Assembly (NCBI GenBank): GCA_018064345.1
Contig: JAGHVK010000066.1
Span: 1-64,000 of the forward strand
Length of the DNA: 64,000 bases
Reading direction: 5' to 3'
Origin: Candidatus Cacconaster merdequi
GTDB lineage: Bacteria; Bacteroidota; Bacteroidia; Bacteroidales; UBA932
Position numbers and translations under genes: made by a program. Below are positions 26,493 to 35,178 of the stretch, one piece after another (position 1 is the first letter of the stretch; each line of letters starts with the position of its first letter). Under the pieces are notes generated by a model. That model ran no database searches. It was not told the origin of the DNA and was given only the letters and a program-made list of their open reading frames with translations.

Positions 26493-27142
26493 TGATAAAA
26501 GCCAATCATATATGCAAATCCTTCGGGACCCTCAAGGTCCTGAAGGATATTTGTTTTACAGCACAGAGTGCCGAAGTGGTGAGCATAGTCGGCGCTTCCG
26601 GTGCAGGAAAGAGTACGCTCCTGCAGATATTGGGATCTCTCTCCCGACCTGACAGCGGTTCCGTGGAGATAGAAGGCGTGGACGTTTTCTCTCTTTCCGA
26701 CAAGCAACTTGCAAGATTCCGCAATACGATGGTCGGTTTTGTATTCCAGGCCCACCATCTTCTTCCGGAATTCACCGCCCTTGAGAACGTGATGATTCCG
26801 GCACTGATAGCGAAGCGGAGTCGTCGTGATGCAGAAAACTCTGCAAAAGAACTGCTTTCAACGCTCGGCCTTGGTCAGAGACTGACGCATAAGCCATCCG
26901 AGCTCAGTGGAGGAGAACAGCAGAGGGTAGCGATAGCAAGAGCTCTCATCAATTCTCCGAAAGTGTTGTTTGCCGATGAACCTTCCGGCAATCTTGACAG
27001 CCGTACAAAGGCGGATATCCACAATCTTTTCTTTGAACTGCGTGACCGTTTCTCAGTGACGGTCGTTATCGTGACACACGATCGTTCTCTTGCCGAAATG
27101 TCTGACCGTGTGGTAGAAATGCATGATGGGCAGTTCGTTTAG
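26492..27142 (+). CDS. LolD-like ABC transporter ATP-binding protein
   Basis: A 216-residue ATPase of the MacB/LolD branch. Walker A is GASGAGKST, the Q-loop is [12 protein letters not shown], the signature is [15 protein letters not shown], and Walker B is [13 protein letters not shown]. The GTG start shares a base with the EF-G2 stop (TAGTG). LolD drives release of lipoproteins from the inner membrane with LolC/E. No permease gene is near, so the partner is encoded elsewhere. It overlaps trmN6 by 20 nt. Confidence 0.88.
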   Translation: MIKANHICKSFGTLKVLKDICFTAQSAEVVSIVGASGAGKSTLLQILGSLSRPDSGSVEIEGVDVFSLSDKQLARFRNTMVGFVFQAHHLLPEFTALENVMIPALIAKRSRRDAENSAKELLSTLGLGQRLTHKPSELSGGEQQRVAIARALINSPKVLFADEPSGNLDSRTKADIHNLFFELRDRFSVTVVIVTHDRSLAEMSDRVVEMHDGQFV

Positions 27143-27830
27143 ATTCAAACGGTTTTCAGTACAGAACGAACTTTCAGCAATGAAAGTGGGCACGGACGGT
27201 GTCCTGCTCGGAGCATGGGTGAACGTTTCCGGAGAAGAGACCCGAATCCTTGACATAGGGACCGGTACGGGAGTGATTGCCCTGATGCTTGCACAGAGAC
27301 ATCCGTCGGCCAGGATAACAGGAATGGACATTGACCGTGATTCCGTGGAAGAGGCTTCCGCAAACTTCGCAAATTCCCGTTGGAGTGACCGTCTTGATGC
27401 TCTTCTTGCAGATTTCAGATGCTATCTTCCAGATGTGAAGTATGACCTTGTCGTTTCAAATCCACCCTATTTCATCAATTCGTTGAAGGCCCCGGATGAA
27501 AGACGCACTACGGCGCGTCATAATGATACCCTTTCGCACAATGATATCATATCCGGAGCAAGTGGCCTGCTGGCAGAGAATGGCCGTCTGGCCGTTGTCC
27601 TTCCTGCGGAAGAGGGGATTGCTTTCATTGATCTGGCCGAAAGGCAGGGAATGTATCTGAACCGTATCTGCCGGGTCAGAACAAAACCTTCGGCTCCCGT
27701 CCGTCGTCTGCTGATGGAATTGTCACGGAAAGAAGTATCTCCGTTGGAAGAAGATATTACAATACATTCCGGAAATGAATTCACGGATGAGTACAAGGCA
27801 CTCACCCGTGATTTTTACCTGAAATTCTGA
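27123..27830 (+). CDS. trmN6: tRNA1(Val) (adenine37-N6)-methyltransferase
   Basis: A 235-residue SAM-dependent N6-adenine methyltransferase. [13 protein letters not shown] is the family start, motif I is [18 protein letters not shown], and the catalytic motif IV is [10 protein letters not shown]. The order fits TrmN6 (YfiC). It modifies A37 of tRNA-Val. The start may be 27123 or the adjacent ATG 27126; either overlaps the ABC gene. It is convergent with lepA, and the 20-nt gap has no terminator I can see. Confidence 0.9.
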   Translation: MMGSSFRFKRFSVQNELSAMKVGTDGVLLGAWVNVSGEETRILDIGTGTGVIALMLAQRHPSARITGMDIDRDSVEEASANFANSRWSDRLDALLADFRCYLPDVKYDLVVSNPPYFINSLKAPDERRTTARHNDTLSHNDIISGASGLLAENGRLAVVLPAEEGIAFIDLAERQGMYLNRICRVRTKPSAPVRRLLMELSRKEVSPLEEDITIHSGNEFTDEYKALTRDFYLKF

Positions 27831-27850
27831 ACGGCCCCCGATACTTGATG

Positions 27851-29638
27851 TCAGTCAAGTTTGAGGACTGCCATAAAGGCGCTCTGGGGAACCTCCACCT
27901 GTCCTATCTGCCTCATTCTCTTCTTGCCCTGTTTCTGCTTTTCAAGAAGTTTCCTCTTGCGGGTGATATCTCCACCATAGCACTTTGCTGTCACATCCTT
28001 ACGTACCTGACGTACGGTTTCACGAGCGATGATCTTTGCTCCGATTGCAGCCTGAATGGCAATGTCGAACTGCTGCCGTGGAATGAGCTCCTTGAGCTTC
28101 TCACAAATCCTCCGCCCGAAGTCATAGGCGTGGTCCTGATGTATGAGTGACGATAGAGCGTCGGCAGGCTCCCCGTTGAGTAGAATGTCCAGCTTGACCA
28201 GCTTCGCTTCACGGAATCCGATGAGGTGGTAGTCAAATGAGGCGTATCCTTTCGAAATGGACTTGAGTTTGTCGTAGAAATCAAAGACTATCTCTGAAAG
28301 AGGCATCTCATAGGTAAGTTCAACCCTGTCGGCAGTCAGATAATGCTCGCTTTTCATTATGCCTCTCTTGTCAAGGCACAATTTCATGATTGGTCCGTAA
28401 AACTCCGATTTGGAGATTATCTGAGCCTGAATGTAAGGCTCTTCGATATGGTCAATAAGTGTAGGTGCAGGAAGTCCGGACGGGTTGTGGACGTCAATGC
28501 ACTCTCCCTGAGTAGTATAGACTTTGTAAGAAACGTTAGGGACAGTGGTAACTACATCCATGTCAAACTCCCTGAACAGGCGCTCCTGAACGATTTCCAT
28601 ATGCAACAGGCCAAGGAATCCGCATCTGAATCCGAATCCGAGAGCAAGTGAACTTTCCGGCTCGAAGACGAGAGAAGCATCGTTCAACTGGAACTTCTCA
28701 AGGGATGAACGGAGGTCTTCATACTGGTCAGCCGTGACAGGGAACATTCCGGCATAGAGCATAGGCTTGACATCTTCAAAACCGGCAATAGCCTCATTGC
28801 AAGGGTTTTCTCTGTGGGTTATGGTATCACCTACCTTGACTTCCACGGCGGTCTTTATTCCGGAAATGATATATCCCACAGAACCACAAGGTATTTCGTC
28901 GCGAGGGCAGAGTTTCATTTTCAGAACGCCGACTTCATCCGCGTCATACTCTTTGCCGGTGTTCACGAACTTGACTTTGTCTCCGGTATGTATTGAGCCG
29001 TTTACAACCTTGAAATAGGCGATTATTCCTCTGAAAGAGTTGAATACGGAATCGAAGATGAGAGCTTGGAGAGGTTCTTCCGGATTTCCCACCGGAGCAG
29101 GTATCTTTTCAACTATGCGGTCGAGAAGGGCAGGTACACCTTCTCCGGTCTTCGCCGATACCAGAAGGACGTCTTCGTCATCGCATCCGAGAAGATCGGT
29201 CACCTGGTCACGGACGACGTCCACCATAGCGGCATCCATATCAATCTTGTTGAGCACCGGGATTATCTCCAGGTCGTGTTCTATGGCAAGATAGAGGTTT
29301 GAGATTGTCTGTGCCTGTATCCCCTGGGTGGCATCCACAACCAACAGCGCACCTTCACAGGAAGCGATGGCACGGGACACCTCATACGAGAAATCCACAT
29401 GGCCTGGAGTGTCAATGAGGTTCAGAAGGTACTTTTCACCCTTATATGTGTAGTCCATTTGGATGGCGTGGCTCTTGATGGTAATGCCTTTTTCCTTTTC
29501 AAGGTCCATCGAATCAAGGACTTGGTTCTCCATATCGCGCTCTTCCAGAGTATGTGTCACTTCCAGCATACGGTCAGCTAGAGTGCTTTTACCGTGGTCA
29601 ATGTGGGCGATGATACAGAAATTCCTGATGTTCTTCAT
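27851..29638 (-). CDS. lepA: Elongation factor 4 (LepA)
   Basis: A 595-residue translational GTPase of normal length. G1 is [10 protein letters not shown]3 is DTPGHVDF with the catalytic His kept, and G4 is NKID. The LepA C-terminal domain includes [20 protein letters not shown]. It acts on stalled or mistranslocated ribosomes and in initiation. It is divergent from the transketolase pair, with a promoter region of about 90 nt between them. Confidence 0.97.
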   Translation of the reverse strand: MKNIRNFCIIAHIDHGKSTLADRMLEVTHTLEERDMENQVLDSMDLEKEKGITIKSHAIQMDYTYKGEKYLLNLIDTPGHVDFSYEVSRAIASCEGALLVVDATQGIQAQTISNLYLAIEHDLEIIPVLNKIDMDAAMVDVVRDQVTDLLGCDDEDVLLVSAKTGEGVPALLDRIVEKIPAPVGNPEEPLQALIFDSVFNSFRGIIAYFKVVNGSIHTGDKVKFVNTGKEYDADEVGVLKMKLCPRDEIPCGSVGYIISGIKTAVEVKVGDTITHRENPCNEAIAGFEDVKPMLYAGMFPVTADQYEDLRSSLEKFQLNDASLVFEPESSLALGFGFRCGFLGLLHMEIVQERLFREFDMDVVTTVPNVSYKVYTTQGECIDVHNPSGLPAPTLIDHIEEPYIQAQIISKSEFYGPIMKLCLDKRGIMKSEHYLTADRVELTYEMPLSEIVFDFYDKLKSISKGYASFDYHLIGFREAKLVKLDILLNGEPADALSSLIHQDHAYDFGRRICEKLKELIPRQQFDIAIQAAIGAKIIARETVRQVRKDVTAKCYGGDITRKRKLLEKQKQGKKRMRQIGQVEVPQSAFMAVLKLD

Positions 29639-29690
29639 AGGGACTGCCGTTTGATTTTGACAAAACAGATACGTTTTTTCTTCACTGACG

Positions 29691-29711
29691 CAAAGATAAT
29701 GATTATATTTG
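29691..29711. promoter_or_regulatory. Divergent -7 boxes for lepA and transketolase genes
   Basis: Minus-strand TATCTTTG (29698-29691) points to lepA, and plus-strand TATATTTG (29704-29711) points to the transketolase genes. Both match TAnnTTTG exactly and lie back to back, so the two promoters may interfere. Neither has a clear TTTG at standard spacing. Confidence 0.45.
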
Positions 29712-29730
29712 TTTTTCTTTTCGTAACAGT

Positions 29731-30582
29731 ATGTCTATGGCTATAGAATATTCCCTCGAACAAATTGCGTCTCAGGTGAGGCGGGATATTGTCAGGATGG
29801 TGACAAATGCATCTTCCGGCCATCCGGGAGGTTCATTGAGCAGTACGGATGTCCTGACATATCTTTACTTCAAGCAAATGAATGCTTCTCCGGAAACTTG
29901 GAGCCGCAGCGGTAAAGGTTCTGATATGTTCTTCCTGTCTGCAGGTCATATTTCGCCGGTGCTGTACAGCGTTCTGGCACGTAGAGGTTATTTTCCTGTT
30001 TCAGAACTCAGTACCTTCAGAAAACTCGGCTCCAGACTTCAGGGACATCCTTGTACCGAGCAGAATCTGCCGGGAGTACATCAGGCCGCCGGGTCTCTTG
30101 GTCAAGGCCTTTCCGTAGCGATGGGCGTTGCATTGGCAAAGCGTCTTGATTCGGATAAGAGCAAAGTCTATGTCCTCATAGGTGACGGAGAGTCTCAGGA
30201 AGGCCAGATTTGGGAAGCAGCGATGTCCGCAGTCCACAACAAGATAGACAATCTGATTGCAATGACGGACTGGAACCATCAGCAGATAGACGGAACAACT
30301 GAAGAGGTGGCTTCCCTCGGGGATCTCAACGAAAAATGGAGCAGTTTCGGGTGGTCAGTGGTTGAAGGAGACGGACACGATTTCAGTGCCATCAAGGATA
30401 CTTTTGACAAGGCTGCTGGCCTGTGCGGACACGGAAAGCCGGTTATGATATTATGGCATACCGTAATGGGCAAGGGTGTCGATTATATGGAAGGAACCTG
30501 CGAATGGCACGGAAAAGCTCCTTCCGTTGAGAAATGTGAAACGGCATTGAACCAGTTGGACGAAACAATGGGGGATTTTTAA
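29731..30582 (+). CDS. Transketolase, N-terminal subunit
   Basis: This 283-residue half-transketolase carries the thiamine diphosphate-binding domain. The start has [19 protein letters not shown], the TPP motif is [15 protein letters not shown], and a DWNHQQIDG segment replaces the usual Asn-rich loop. It forms the active site with the C-terminal subunit encoded one base after its stop. The reaction is two-carbon transfer in the pentose phosphate pathway. Splitting into two genes is common in Bacteroidetes, archaea and some Firmicutes. Confidence 0.93.
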   Translation: MSMAIEYSLEQIASQVRRDIVRMVTNASSGHPGGSLSSTDVLTYLYFKQMNASPETWSRSGKGSDMFFLSAGHISPVLYSVLARRGYFPVSELSTFRKLGSRLQGHPCTEQNLPGVHQAAGSLGQGLSVAMGVALAKRLDSDKSKVYVLIGDGESQEGQIWEAAMSAVHNKIDNLIAMTDWNHQQIDGTTEEVASLGDLNEKWSSFGWSVVEGDGHDFSAIKDTFDKAAGLCGHGKPVMILWHTVMGKGVDYMEGTCEWHGKAPSVEKCETALNQLDETMGDF

Positions 30583-30583
30583 G

Positions 30584-31537
30584 ATGAAGGATTATATCAA
30601 TACAGGCAATAAGGATACGCGTTCCGGTTTTGGAGCTGCTCTTGCTGAATTGGGCCGGACGAATCCGAAAGTTGTGGCTCTTGTAGCTGATTTGAGAGGC
30701 TCCCTTAAGATGGACCAGTTTGCCCAGGAACATCCGGACAGATTCTTTGAATGTGGGATAGCTGAGGCGAATATGATCAGTATGGCCGCCGGTCTTGCCA
30801 TTGACGGATATATCCCGTTTGCCGGAAGTTTTGCGAACTTCGTGACGGTGCGTGTAATGGACCAGATACGTCAGTCCATATGCTATTCGGACACGAATGT
30901 TAAGATAGCGGCTTCCCATGCAGGCATCACTCTCGGAGAGGATGGTGCAACACACCAGACGTTGGAAGACATAGGCGTGATGAGGATGCTCCCTGGAATG
31001 GTCGTAATAAATCCTTGTGACTATAACCAGACAAAGGCCGCCACTTTTGCGGCAGCTGCTTACAACGGCCCGGTGTATCTGAGGTTCGGCCGTCCGGCGG
31101 TTCCCAACTTCACCTCTGCGGACCAACCGTTCGAGATAGGGAAGGCTGTCAAGATGAATGACGGCAAGGACGTGACTGTCATCGCGACGGGCCATCTTGT
31201 CTGGGAAGCCGTTCAAGCGGCTAAGGCTTTGGAAGACAAAGGTATTTCCGTTGATTTGATCAATATCCACACGATTAAACCATTGGATGAGGAATGCGTG
31301 ATAGAGTCAGCGCGCAAAACTGGTAAAGTGATAGTGGCCGAAGAGCATCTTCTTGCCGGAGGCCTTGGAGAACTTGTATCCGGAGTCCTTGCCCGCAACT
31401 GTCCTGCCAGAATGAGGTTCGTTGCCGTTGAGGACAGGTTCGGTCAAAGCGGAAAACCGGGTGAGCTCATGAAGGAATACGGGCTCGATGCAGACCACAT
31501 ATATGCGGCTGCGTGCGAACTTGTCGATGGACGATAA
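30584..31537 (+). CDS. Transketolase, C-terminal subunit
   Basis: A 317-residue partner subunit with the pyrimidine-binding and C-terminal domains. DLRGSLKMDQFAQEHPDRFFECGIAEANMISMAAGLA holds the Glu that activates the cofactor, followed by LGEDGATHQTLED. The C-terminal fold has VIATGHLVWEAVQAA. It is coupled to the N-subunit with one base between. Its 3' end overlaps the sigma-factor gene by 11 nt, so the two may be co-transcribed. Confidence 0.93.
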   Translation: MKDYINTGNKDTRSGFGAALAELGRTNPKVVALVADLRGSLKMDQFAQEHPDRFFECGIAEANMISMAAGLAIDGYIPFAGSFANFVTVRVMDQIRQSICYSDTNVKIAASHAGITLGEDGATHQTLEDIGVMRMLPGMVVINPCDYNQTKAATFAAAAYNGPVYLRFGRPAVPNFTSADQPFEIGKAVKMNDGKDVTVIATGHLVWEAVQAAKALEDKGISVDLINIHTIKPLDEECVIESARKTGKVIVAEEHLLAGGLGELVSGVLARNCPARMRFVAVEDRFGQSGKPGELMKEYGLDADHIYAAACELVDGR

Positions 31538-32060
31538 ACAGATATTGGATTTCTATCGCAACGGTGATGTTGACAGAGCCTTCAACCTCATTATAAGGGA
31601 ATATGGGGAGAGATTGTATATGCACATCAGGCATATGACTCTTACCCACGATGATGCGGATGACTGTCTTCAAAACACTTTTGTAAAGGTTTGGCATTCC
31701 CTGGAATCCTTTAGGGAGGAATCCTCTCTTTATACCTGGTTGTACAGGATTGCCACCAACGAGACAATCAATTTTCTAAGAAAGCAGCGGATCAAGTCCG
31801 TTGTGAGGCCTTCGGACCTTGCCTCCAAGCTTGTTTCGGATCCTTCGTTCCGCGGTGACAGCATTCAGTTTGAACTGCAGAAAGCCATTGCAAAGTTACC
31901 GCCAAGGCAGAAGGCGGTTTTCGTGATGCGGTACTATCAGGATCTGCCATACAAGAAAATATCCCAGATTCTTGGTGTTACCGAAAGTGCGTTGAAAGCC
32001 TCGTATCATTTTGCCTGTGAAAAAATCAAGGCTCGTATGTTGGAAGCTGCTGATAGTTAA
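31527..32060 (+). CDS. ECF-type RNA polymerase sigma factor
   Basis: The start is taken at ATG 31527 (MDDKQILDFY), giving 177 residues; an upstream in-frame ATG lies deeper in the transketolase gene. Region 2 is FNLIIREYGERLYMHIRHMTLTHDDADDCLQNTFVKVWHSL. Region 4 is LPPRQKAVFVMRYYQDLPYKKISQILGVTESALKASY. It is followed by a single-pass membrane protein and a periplasmic protein, as in envelope-stress sigma/anti-sigma systems. The promoter target is unknown. Confidence 0.9.
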   Translation: MDDKQILDFYRNGDVDRAFNLIIREYGERLYMHIRHMTLTHDDADDCLQNTFVKVWHSLESFREESSLYTWLYRIATNETINFLRKQRIKSVVRPSDLASKLVSDPSFRGDSIQFELQKAIAKLPPRQKAVFVMRYYQDLPYKKISQILGVTESALKASYHFACEKIKARMLEAADS

Positions 32061-32077
32061 ACTTTTTTGATTGACAG

Positions 32078-32512
32078 ATGTCAAATCAGTTGTTTATGGA
32101 AGATATATTTGAAGATAATAATTTACGCACATCTCCGTTCACGATGCCGGAGGGCTACCTGGACAAGCTTGAGGACTCAGTGCATTCAAGAATATCGGAG
32201 AGAGAAGGAAAGGGATTCTTTGCTGTATTGAAGCCTGTGATAGGGCTCGCCTGTGCCTTTGCTATGGTTTTCGGGATGGGATATGGAGTGCTGGCTCTTA
32301 CAGGTACTTTACCTGACAAGGAAAAGAAGGCGGACCCGATTTCAGCTCTCTATGACGAAGGTTTCATAGACGGCAGGACTCTTGAATATGCTTTTGAGGA
32401 GCAGGATTCCGAAGAAGATGAAACATTAAATAACGATGAGGAAGTTTTCGAATACTTGACAGAGAAGATGTCATATCTTGAACTTTCTGATATATTGGCA
32501 CAATTGCAATGA
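32078..32512 (+). CDS. Single-pass membrane protein, probable anti-sigma factor
   Basis: A 144-residue protein. It has a soluble N-terminus of about 45 residues, one membrane helix (about 48-70, LKPVIGLACAFAMVFGMGYGVLAL) and an acidic C-terminal tail (EEQDSEEDETLNNDEEVFEYL). It has no zinc-binding anti-sigma motif that I can see. The size, topology and position directly after an ECF sigma gene make a membrane anti-sigma role plausible. This is an inference from context. It overlaps the next gene by 4 nt. Confidence 0.55.
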   Translation: MSNQLFMEDIFEDNNLRTSPFTMPEGYLDKLEDSVHSRISEREGKGFFAVLKPVIGLACAFAMVFGMGYGVLALTGTLPDKEKKADPISALYDEGFIDGRTLEYAFEEQDSEEDETLNNDEEVFEYLTEKMSYLELSDILAQLQ

Positions 32513-33036
32513 AAAGAATTATTTTATCAGTAGTGTTGGCTTTTGCCCTGACAAGTGCTTTCGCACAGCAGGAACCGGATGATATCCGTAAGGGCGACAG
32601 AATGCCTGACAGAATCCATTCTGAAAAAATAGCTTGGTTCACTCAGGATATTGACCTTACTCCGGAAGAAGCTGTTGCGTTCTGGCCGCTGTACAATCAG
32701 TTTTCCAAAGAAAACAGGGCGGCGCACCTTGAAACAGTGAAAGCTTTCAAGGAGATGGAGAAGTGTACGAAGAATGAGGCATCGACAAAGGATGAATGTC
32801 TTTCCGCCATAAATGCCTATCTGGATGCAAGTGCAGCGGAGTATTCTCTGATTCAGAAGTACTATCCCCTTTTCTTGAAAGTCCTTCCGGCTGAGAAAGT
32901 AGGAAGAATGTACGTCTCAGAAGAGAATTTCCGACGTAAAATGCTCAAGGATATTCAGAACCGGCATTTCGAGAAAGCTCCTTCAAAAAGAGGTAAACCT
33001 TCAGGAAATCGAAAGGATAACAGGGATTCCGAGTAG
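32509..33036 (+). CDS. Periplasmic protein of a sigma-factor operon (Spy/CpxP-like pattern)
   Basis: A 175-residue secreted protein with a Sec signal (MKRIILSVVLAFALTSAFAQ). The mature part is helical and charged. DIDLTPEEAVAFWPLYNQF recalls the LTxxQ-type motifs of Spy/CpxP/Zra stress sensors. The C-terminus is basic. It probably acts as a periplasmic sensor or chaperone for the upstream sigma/anti-sigma pair. The family call is tentative. Confidence 0.55.
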   Translation: MKRIILSVVLAFALTSAFAQQEPDDIRKGDRMPDRIHSEKIAWFTQDIDLTPEEAVAFWPLYNQFSKENRAAHLETVKAFKEMEKCTKNEASTKDECLSAINAYLDASAAEYSLIQKYYPLFLKVLPAEKVGRMYVSEENFRRKMLKDIQNRHFEKAPSKRGKPSGNRKDNRDSE

Positions 33037-33102
33037 CTGTATCTGCTTCAAACAACTTCAATAGAAGCTGGAAACGGTGTTTCCGGAAAAATTTTGTAAA
33101 TT

Positions 33103-33131
33103 TTTAGTACTTTGTGATACAAGGTACTAAA
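33103..33131. promoter_or_regulatory. 29-bp palindrome, candidate PadR operator
   Basis: TTTAGTAC (33103-33110) and GTACTAAA (33124-33131) are perfect arms. Between them, TTG (33112-33114) and CAA (33120-33122) extend the symmetry around a TGATA centre, with one mismatched pair. It covers the -33 region of the promoter ahead of a pspC-padR-pspC operon, so repression by that PadR is likely. Confidence 0.6.
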
Positions 33132-33140
33132 TTTTTTATA

Positions 33141-33148
33141 TATCTTTG
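33141..33148 (+). promoter_or_regulatory. -7 box of the pspC-padR operon
   Basis: TATCTTTG is an exact TAnnTTTG match, 10 nt downstream of the palindrome. It predicts transcription from about 33155, giving a leader of about 130 nt. Confidence 0.55.
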
Positions 33149-33171
33149 CGTCGTGAAATAATGGTGTTGAT

Positions 33172-33251
33172 CAGAACCTGCTACCGAAAAAGTTTTTTGC
33201 AGCTGGTGGAAGACAGGTGAATTGATATCGGTTGAACGGTAGCAGGTTCTG
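33172..33251 (+). repeat. Large leader hairpin with 15-bp perfect arms
   Basis: CAGAACCTGCTACCG (33172-33186) is exactly complementary to CGGTAGCAGGTTCTG (33237-33251) around a 50-nt loop. The outer AGAACC/GGTTCT equals the stem of the dispersed short hairpin repeat. It lies wholly in the predicted leader of the pspC operon, 36 nt before the first start codon. It could be an RNA control element or a small mobile repeat. Confidence 0.65.
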
Positions 33252-33287
33252 TTGTCTTGAAGCAAGGAAGAACAAAATATTGAAGCT

Positions 33288-33842
33288 ATGAAAAAAGTAG
33301 AAAACATTGGCATTGGAGGAAAGGCGTTCATCATCGATGAAGATGCCTACCTCAGGTTGCAGAAGTATTTGCTGCATTTCAAGGAAAAACTTGATGTCTC
33401 CCAGAAAAATGAGGTAATGGAAGAAATTGAAGGCCGCATAGCCGAACTTTTATCATCCTTCCTCACCAATGGAGGGAAGGTGGTGGATATGACTATGGTC
33501 GAAAATATCGTCTCCCAACTTGGGATGCCTGATGGAAGCAGGGAGGATAACTCTTCATACAACAACGAAGAAAGCAAATCACCCGGTACACGCAAGTATT
33601 TTCGTGATCCTGACCGCAAATCATTAGGCGGAGTATGCAGCGGTCTTGCGGCATATTTCAACATAGATGTCCTGCTGGTGAGAATCCTGATGATTGTTCT
33701 TCTGTTCTGTGGAAGTGCTGGTCTTTGGATTTACCTCATAATATGGCTTGTTGCACCGAAAGCCGTGACTGCCGCAGATAAATGTGAGATGAGAGGCTGG
33801 CCGGTTACGGCAGAGAATATGGCTAAGGTTTCAAATATGTGA
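33288..33842 (+). CDS. PspC-domain membrane protein
   Basis: A 184-residue protein. Residues 1-75 form a soluble domain also seen at the start of the downstream paralogue (KVENIGIGGKAFIIDEDAYLRLQKYL, then EVMEEIEGRIAEL). The PspC domain (about 105-150) has RDPDRKSLGGVCSGLAAYFNIDVLLVRI and two hydrophobic helices. PspC proteins are envelope-stress membrane components. It is the first gene of an operon with a PadR regulator and a second PspC protein. Confidence 0.85.
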   Translation: MKKVENIGIGGKAFIIDEDAYLRLQKYLLHFKEKLDVSQKNEVMEEIEGRIAELLSSFLTNGGKVVDMTMVENIVSQLGMPDGSREDNSSYNNEESKSPGTRKYFRDPDRKSLGGVCSGLAAYFNIDVLLVRILMIVLLFCGSAGLWIYLIIWLVAPKAVTAADKCEMRGWPVTAENMAKVSNM

Positions 33843-33846
33843 TGAT

Positions 33847-34176
33847 ATGGAGAACTTTTTTGAAAATGTACGCTCGAAGATGAGAAGCGGTGTGCTGGAA
33901 TACTGCATACTTTGTATTCTGGACAAGAAGGAGGCTTATGCTTCGTCAATTCTCGATGAGTTGAAGAATGCGAATATGATTGTCGTGGAAGGGACGCTTT
34001 ATCCATTGCTTATCAGGCAGAAGAATCAAGGGCTTCTCTCATACCGCTGGGAAGAATCCACTCAAGGTCCTCCCCGTAAATACTATTGCATCACTGACAA
34101 GGGCAGGGATGCTCTGAGGCAGATGGATGCGGCCTGGATGGAAATTGTTGAATCAATAGAAAGTATCAAGAAATGA
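33847..34176 (+). CDS. PadR-family transcriptional regulator
   Basis: A 109-residue winged-helix regulator: SGVLEYCILCILDKKEAYASSILDEL, then the wing VVEGTLYPLLIRQKNQGLLSYRWEES with GPPRKYYCITDKG. Short PadR proteins of this type repress nearby genes until a ligand or stress signal. A strong palindrome at 33103-33131 overlaps the operon promoter, so autoregulation is likely. It overlaps the following pspC gene by 4 nt. Confidence 0.9.
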   Translation: MENFFENVRSKMRSGVLEYCILCILDKKEAYASSILDELKNANMIVVEGTLYPLLIRQKNQGLLSYRWEESTQGPPRKYYCITDKGRDALRQMDAAWMEIVESIESIKK

Positions 34177-35141
34177 ACAAAATAGAAAAAGTAAATATTG
34201 GAGGTTATGCCTTTGCGCTGGAAGACAAGGCCTTCGTTGTGCTGAATCAATATCTCAATGAACTCGAGAGCCATTATTCATCATCATCTGACTGCAAGGA
34301 GATAATTGATACTTTTGAGGAGAGGATAGCAGAAATACTTGTTGAAGAGAAGGCAGCCGGCACCGTAGTCGGTGAAGCCCGGGTAAACAGGGTCATTGAA
34401 ATCCTTGGCCGGCCACAGCCTCAGGAAAAGTCAGACAATGACTCTTCCGAATCAAAATGGTGGAGCGACAAGCCTTCCAAAAAGATAATGAGGGATCCAT
34501 ACCATCGGATAATAGGTGGAGTGTGCAGTGGATTGGCGGCCTATCTGAAAGTAGATGTGGTGATTGTCAGACTCGTTTGGGTGGCGCTGACCTTTATTTC
34601 CATGATATTGTCTGACCACTATTACTTTTGGAAGGACATTGTGCCGGTAATTCTGATTCTGTATCCTTTGTTGTGGATAATAATGCCGTCTCCTCATACC
34701 GAAAAGGAACGCAGGGCTCTGAATGTGTCAGCAGGATACGCGGAGACTTCTGAATTCTGGACAGTCCTTGGCAAGATATGCAGATTGTTTTTCGGAATAC
34801 TTCTCATTATGGTGGGAATTATGGGGCTGATGAGTTGTCTCGCTGTCTTTTTAGGCTGGGATTCATTATGTCTCAGTTCGATATTTGCGGATGAAATGCA
34901 GGAATTCGATGCGATGTTCCTTATCGGAATCAATTCCGCCTTGTCCAGGATTTTCGGCAGGATTCTGCTGGTTTTGTCCTGCGTTCTGCCTTTCATTCTT
35001 ATGATCTGGGGTGGAGTCCGTCTGCTTTTCAACCTCAAGCCTGTAAAATGGCATCCGGGTCTGATATGTTTTATAGTATGGTTCGTATCTTTGCTGGCAT
35101 TCTTCTTGTTCACAATACTTGGAGTAATACCGGTAGTATAA
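34173..35141 (+). CDS. PspC-domain membrane protein, larger paralogue
   Basis: A 322-residue protein. It repeats the N-terminal soluble domain of the first PspC gene (KVNIGGYAFALEDKAFVVLNQYL, EERIAEIL). The PspC domain has MRDPYHRIIGGVCSGLAAYLKVDVVIVRLVW. At least four further membrane helices reach the C-terminus (FGILLIMVGIMGL, LLVLSCVLPFILMIWGG, LICFIVWFVSLLAFFLF). It is coupled to padR and is probably a membrane partner of the first PspC protein in envelope stress. Confidence 0.83.
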   Translation: MNKIEKVNIGGYAFALEDKAFVVLNQYLNELESHYSSSSDCKEIIDTFEERIAEILVEEKAAGTVVGEARVNRVIEILGRPQPQEKSDNDSSESKWWSDKPSKKIMRDPYHRIIGGVCSGLAAYLKVDVVIVRLVWVALTFISMILSDHYYFWKDIVPVILILYPLLWIIMPSPHTEKERRALNVSAGYAETSEFWTVLGKICRLFFGILLIMVGIMGLMSCLAVFLGWDSLCLSSIFADEMQEFDAMFLIGINSALSRIFGRILLVLSCVLPFILMIWGGVRLLFNLKPVKWHPGLICFIVWFVSLLAFFLFTILGVIPVV

Positions 35142-35156
35142 TTTCAAAACAGATTA
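35139..35156 (+). repeat. Short hairpin repeat, copy 5 with changed stem
   Basis: TAAT (35139-35142) and ATTA (35153-35156) pair around TTCAAAACAG. The loop sequence is kept while the stem differs from the other copies. It overlaps the stop codon of the second pspC gene. Confidence 0.45.
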
Positions 35157-35178
35157 TTATTCTCAAAAACATGATAGT

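Noticed and set aside
33046..33068. GCTTC/GAAGC hairpin as terminator after the periplasmic protein gene
   Set aside because: The stem is only 5 bp and no T-run follows.
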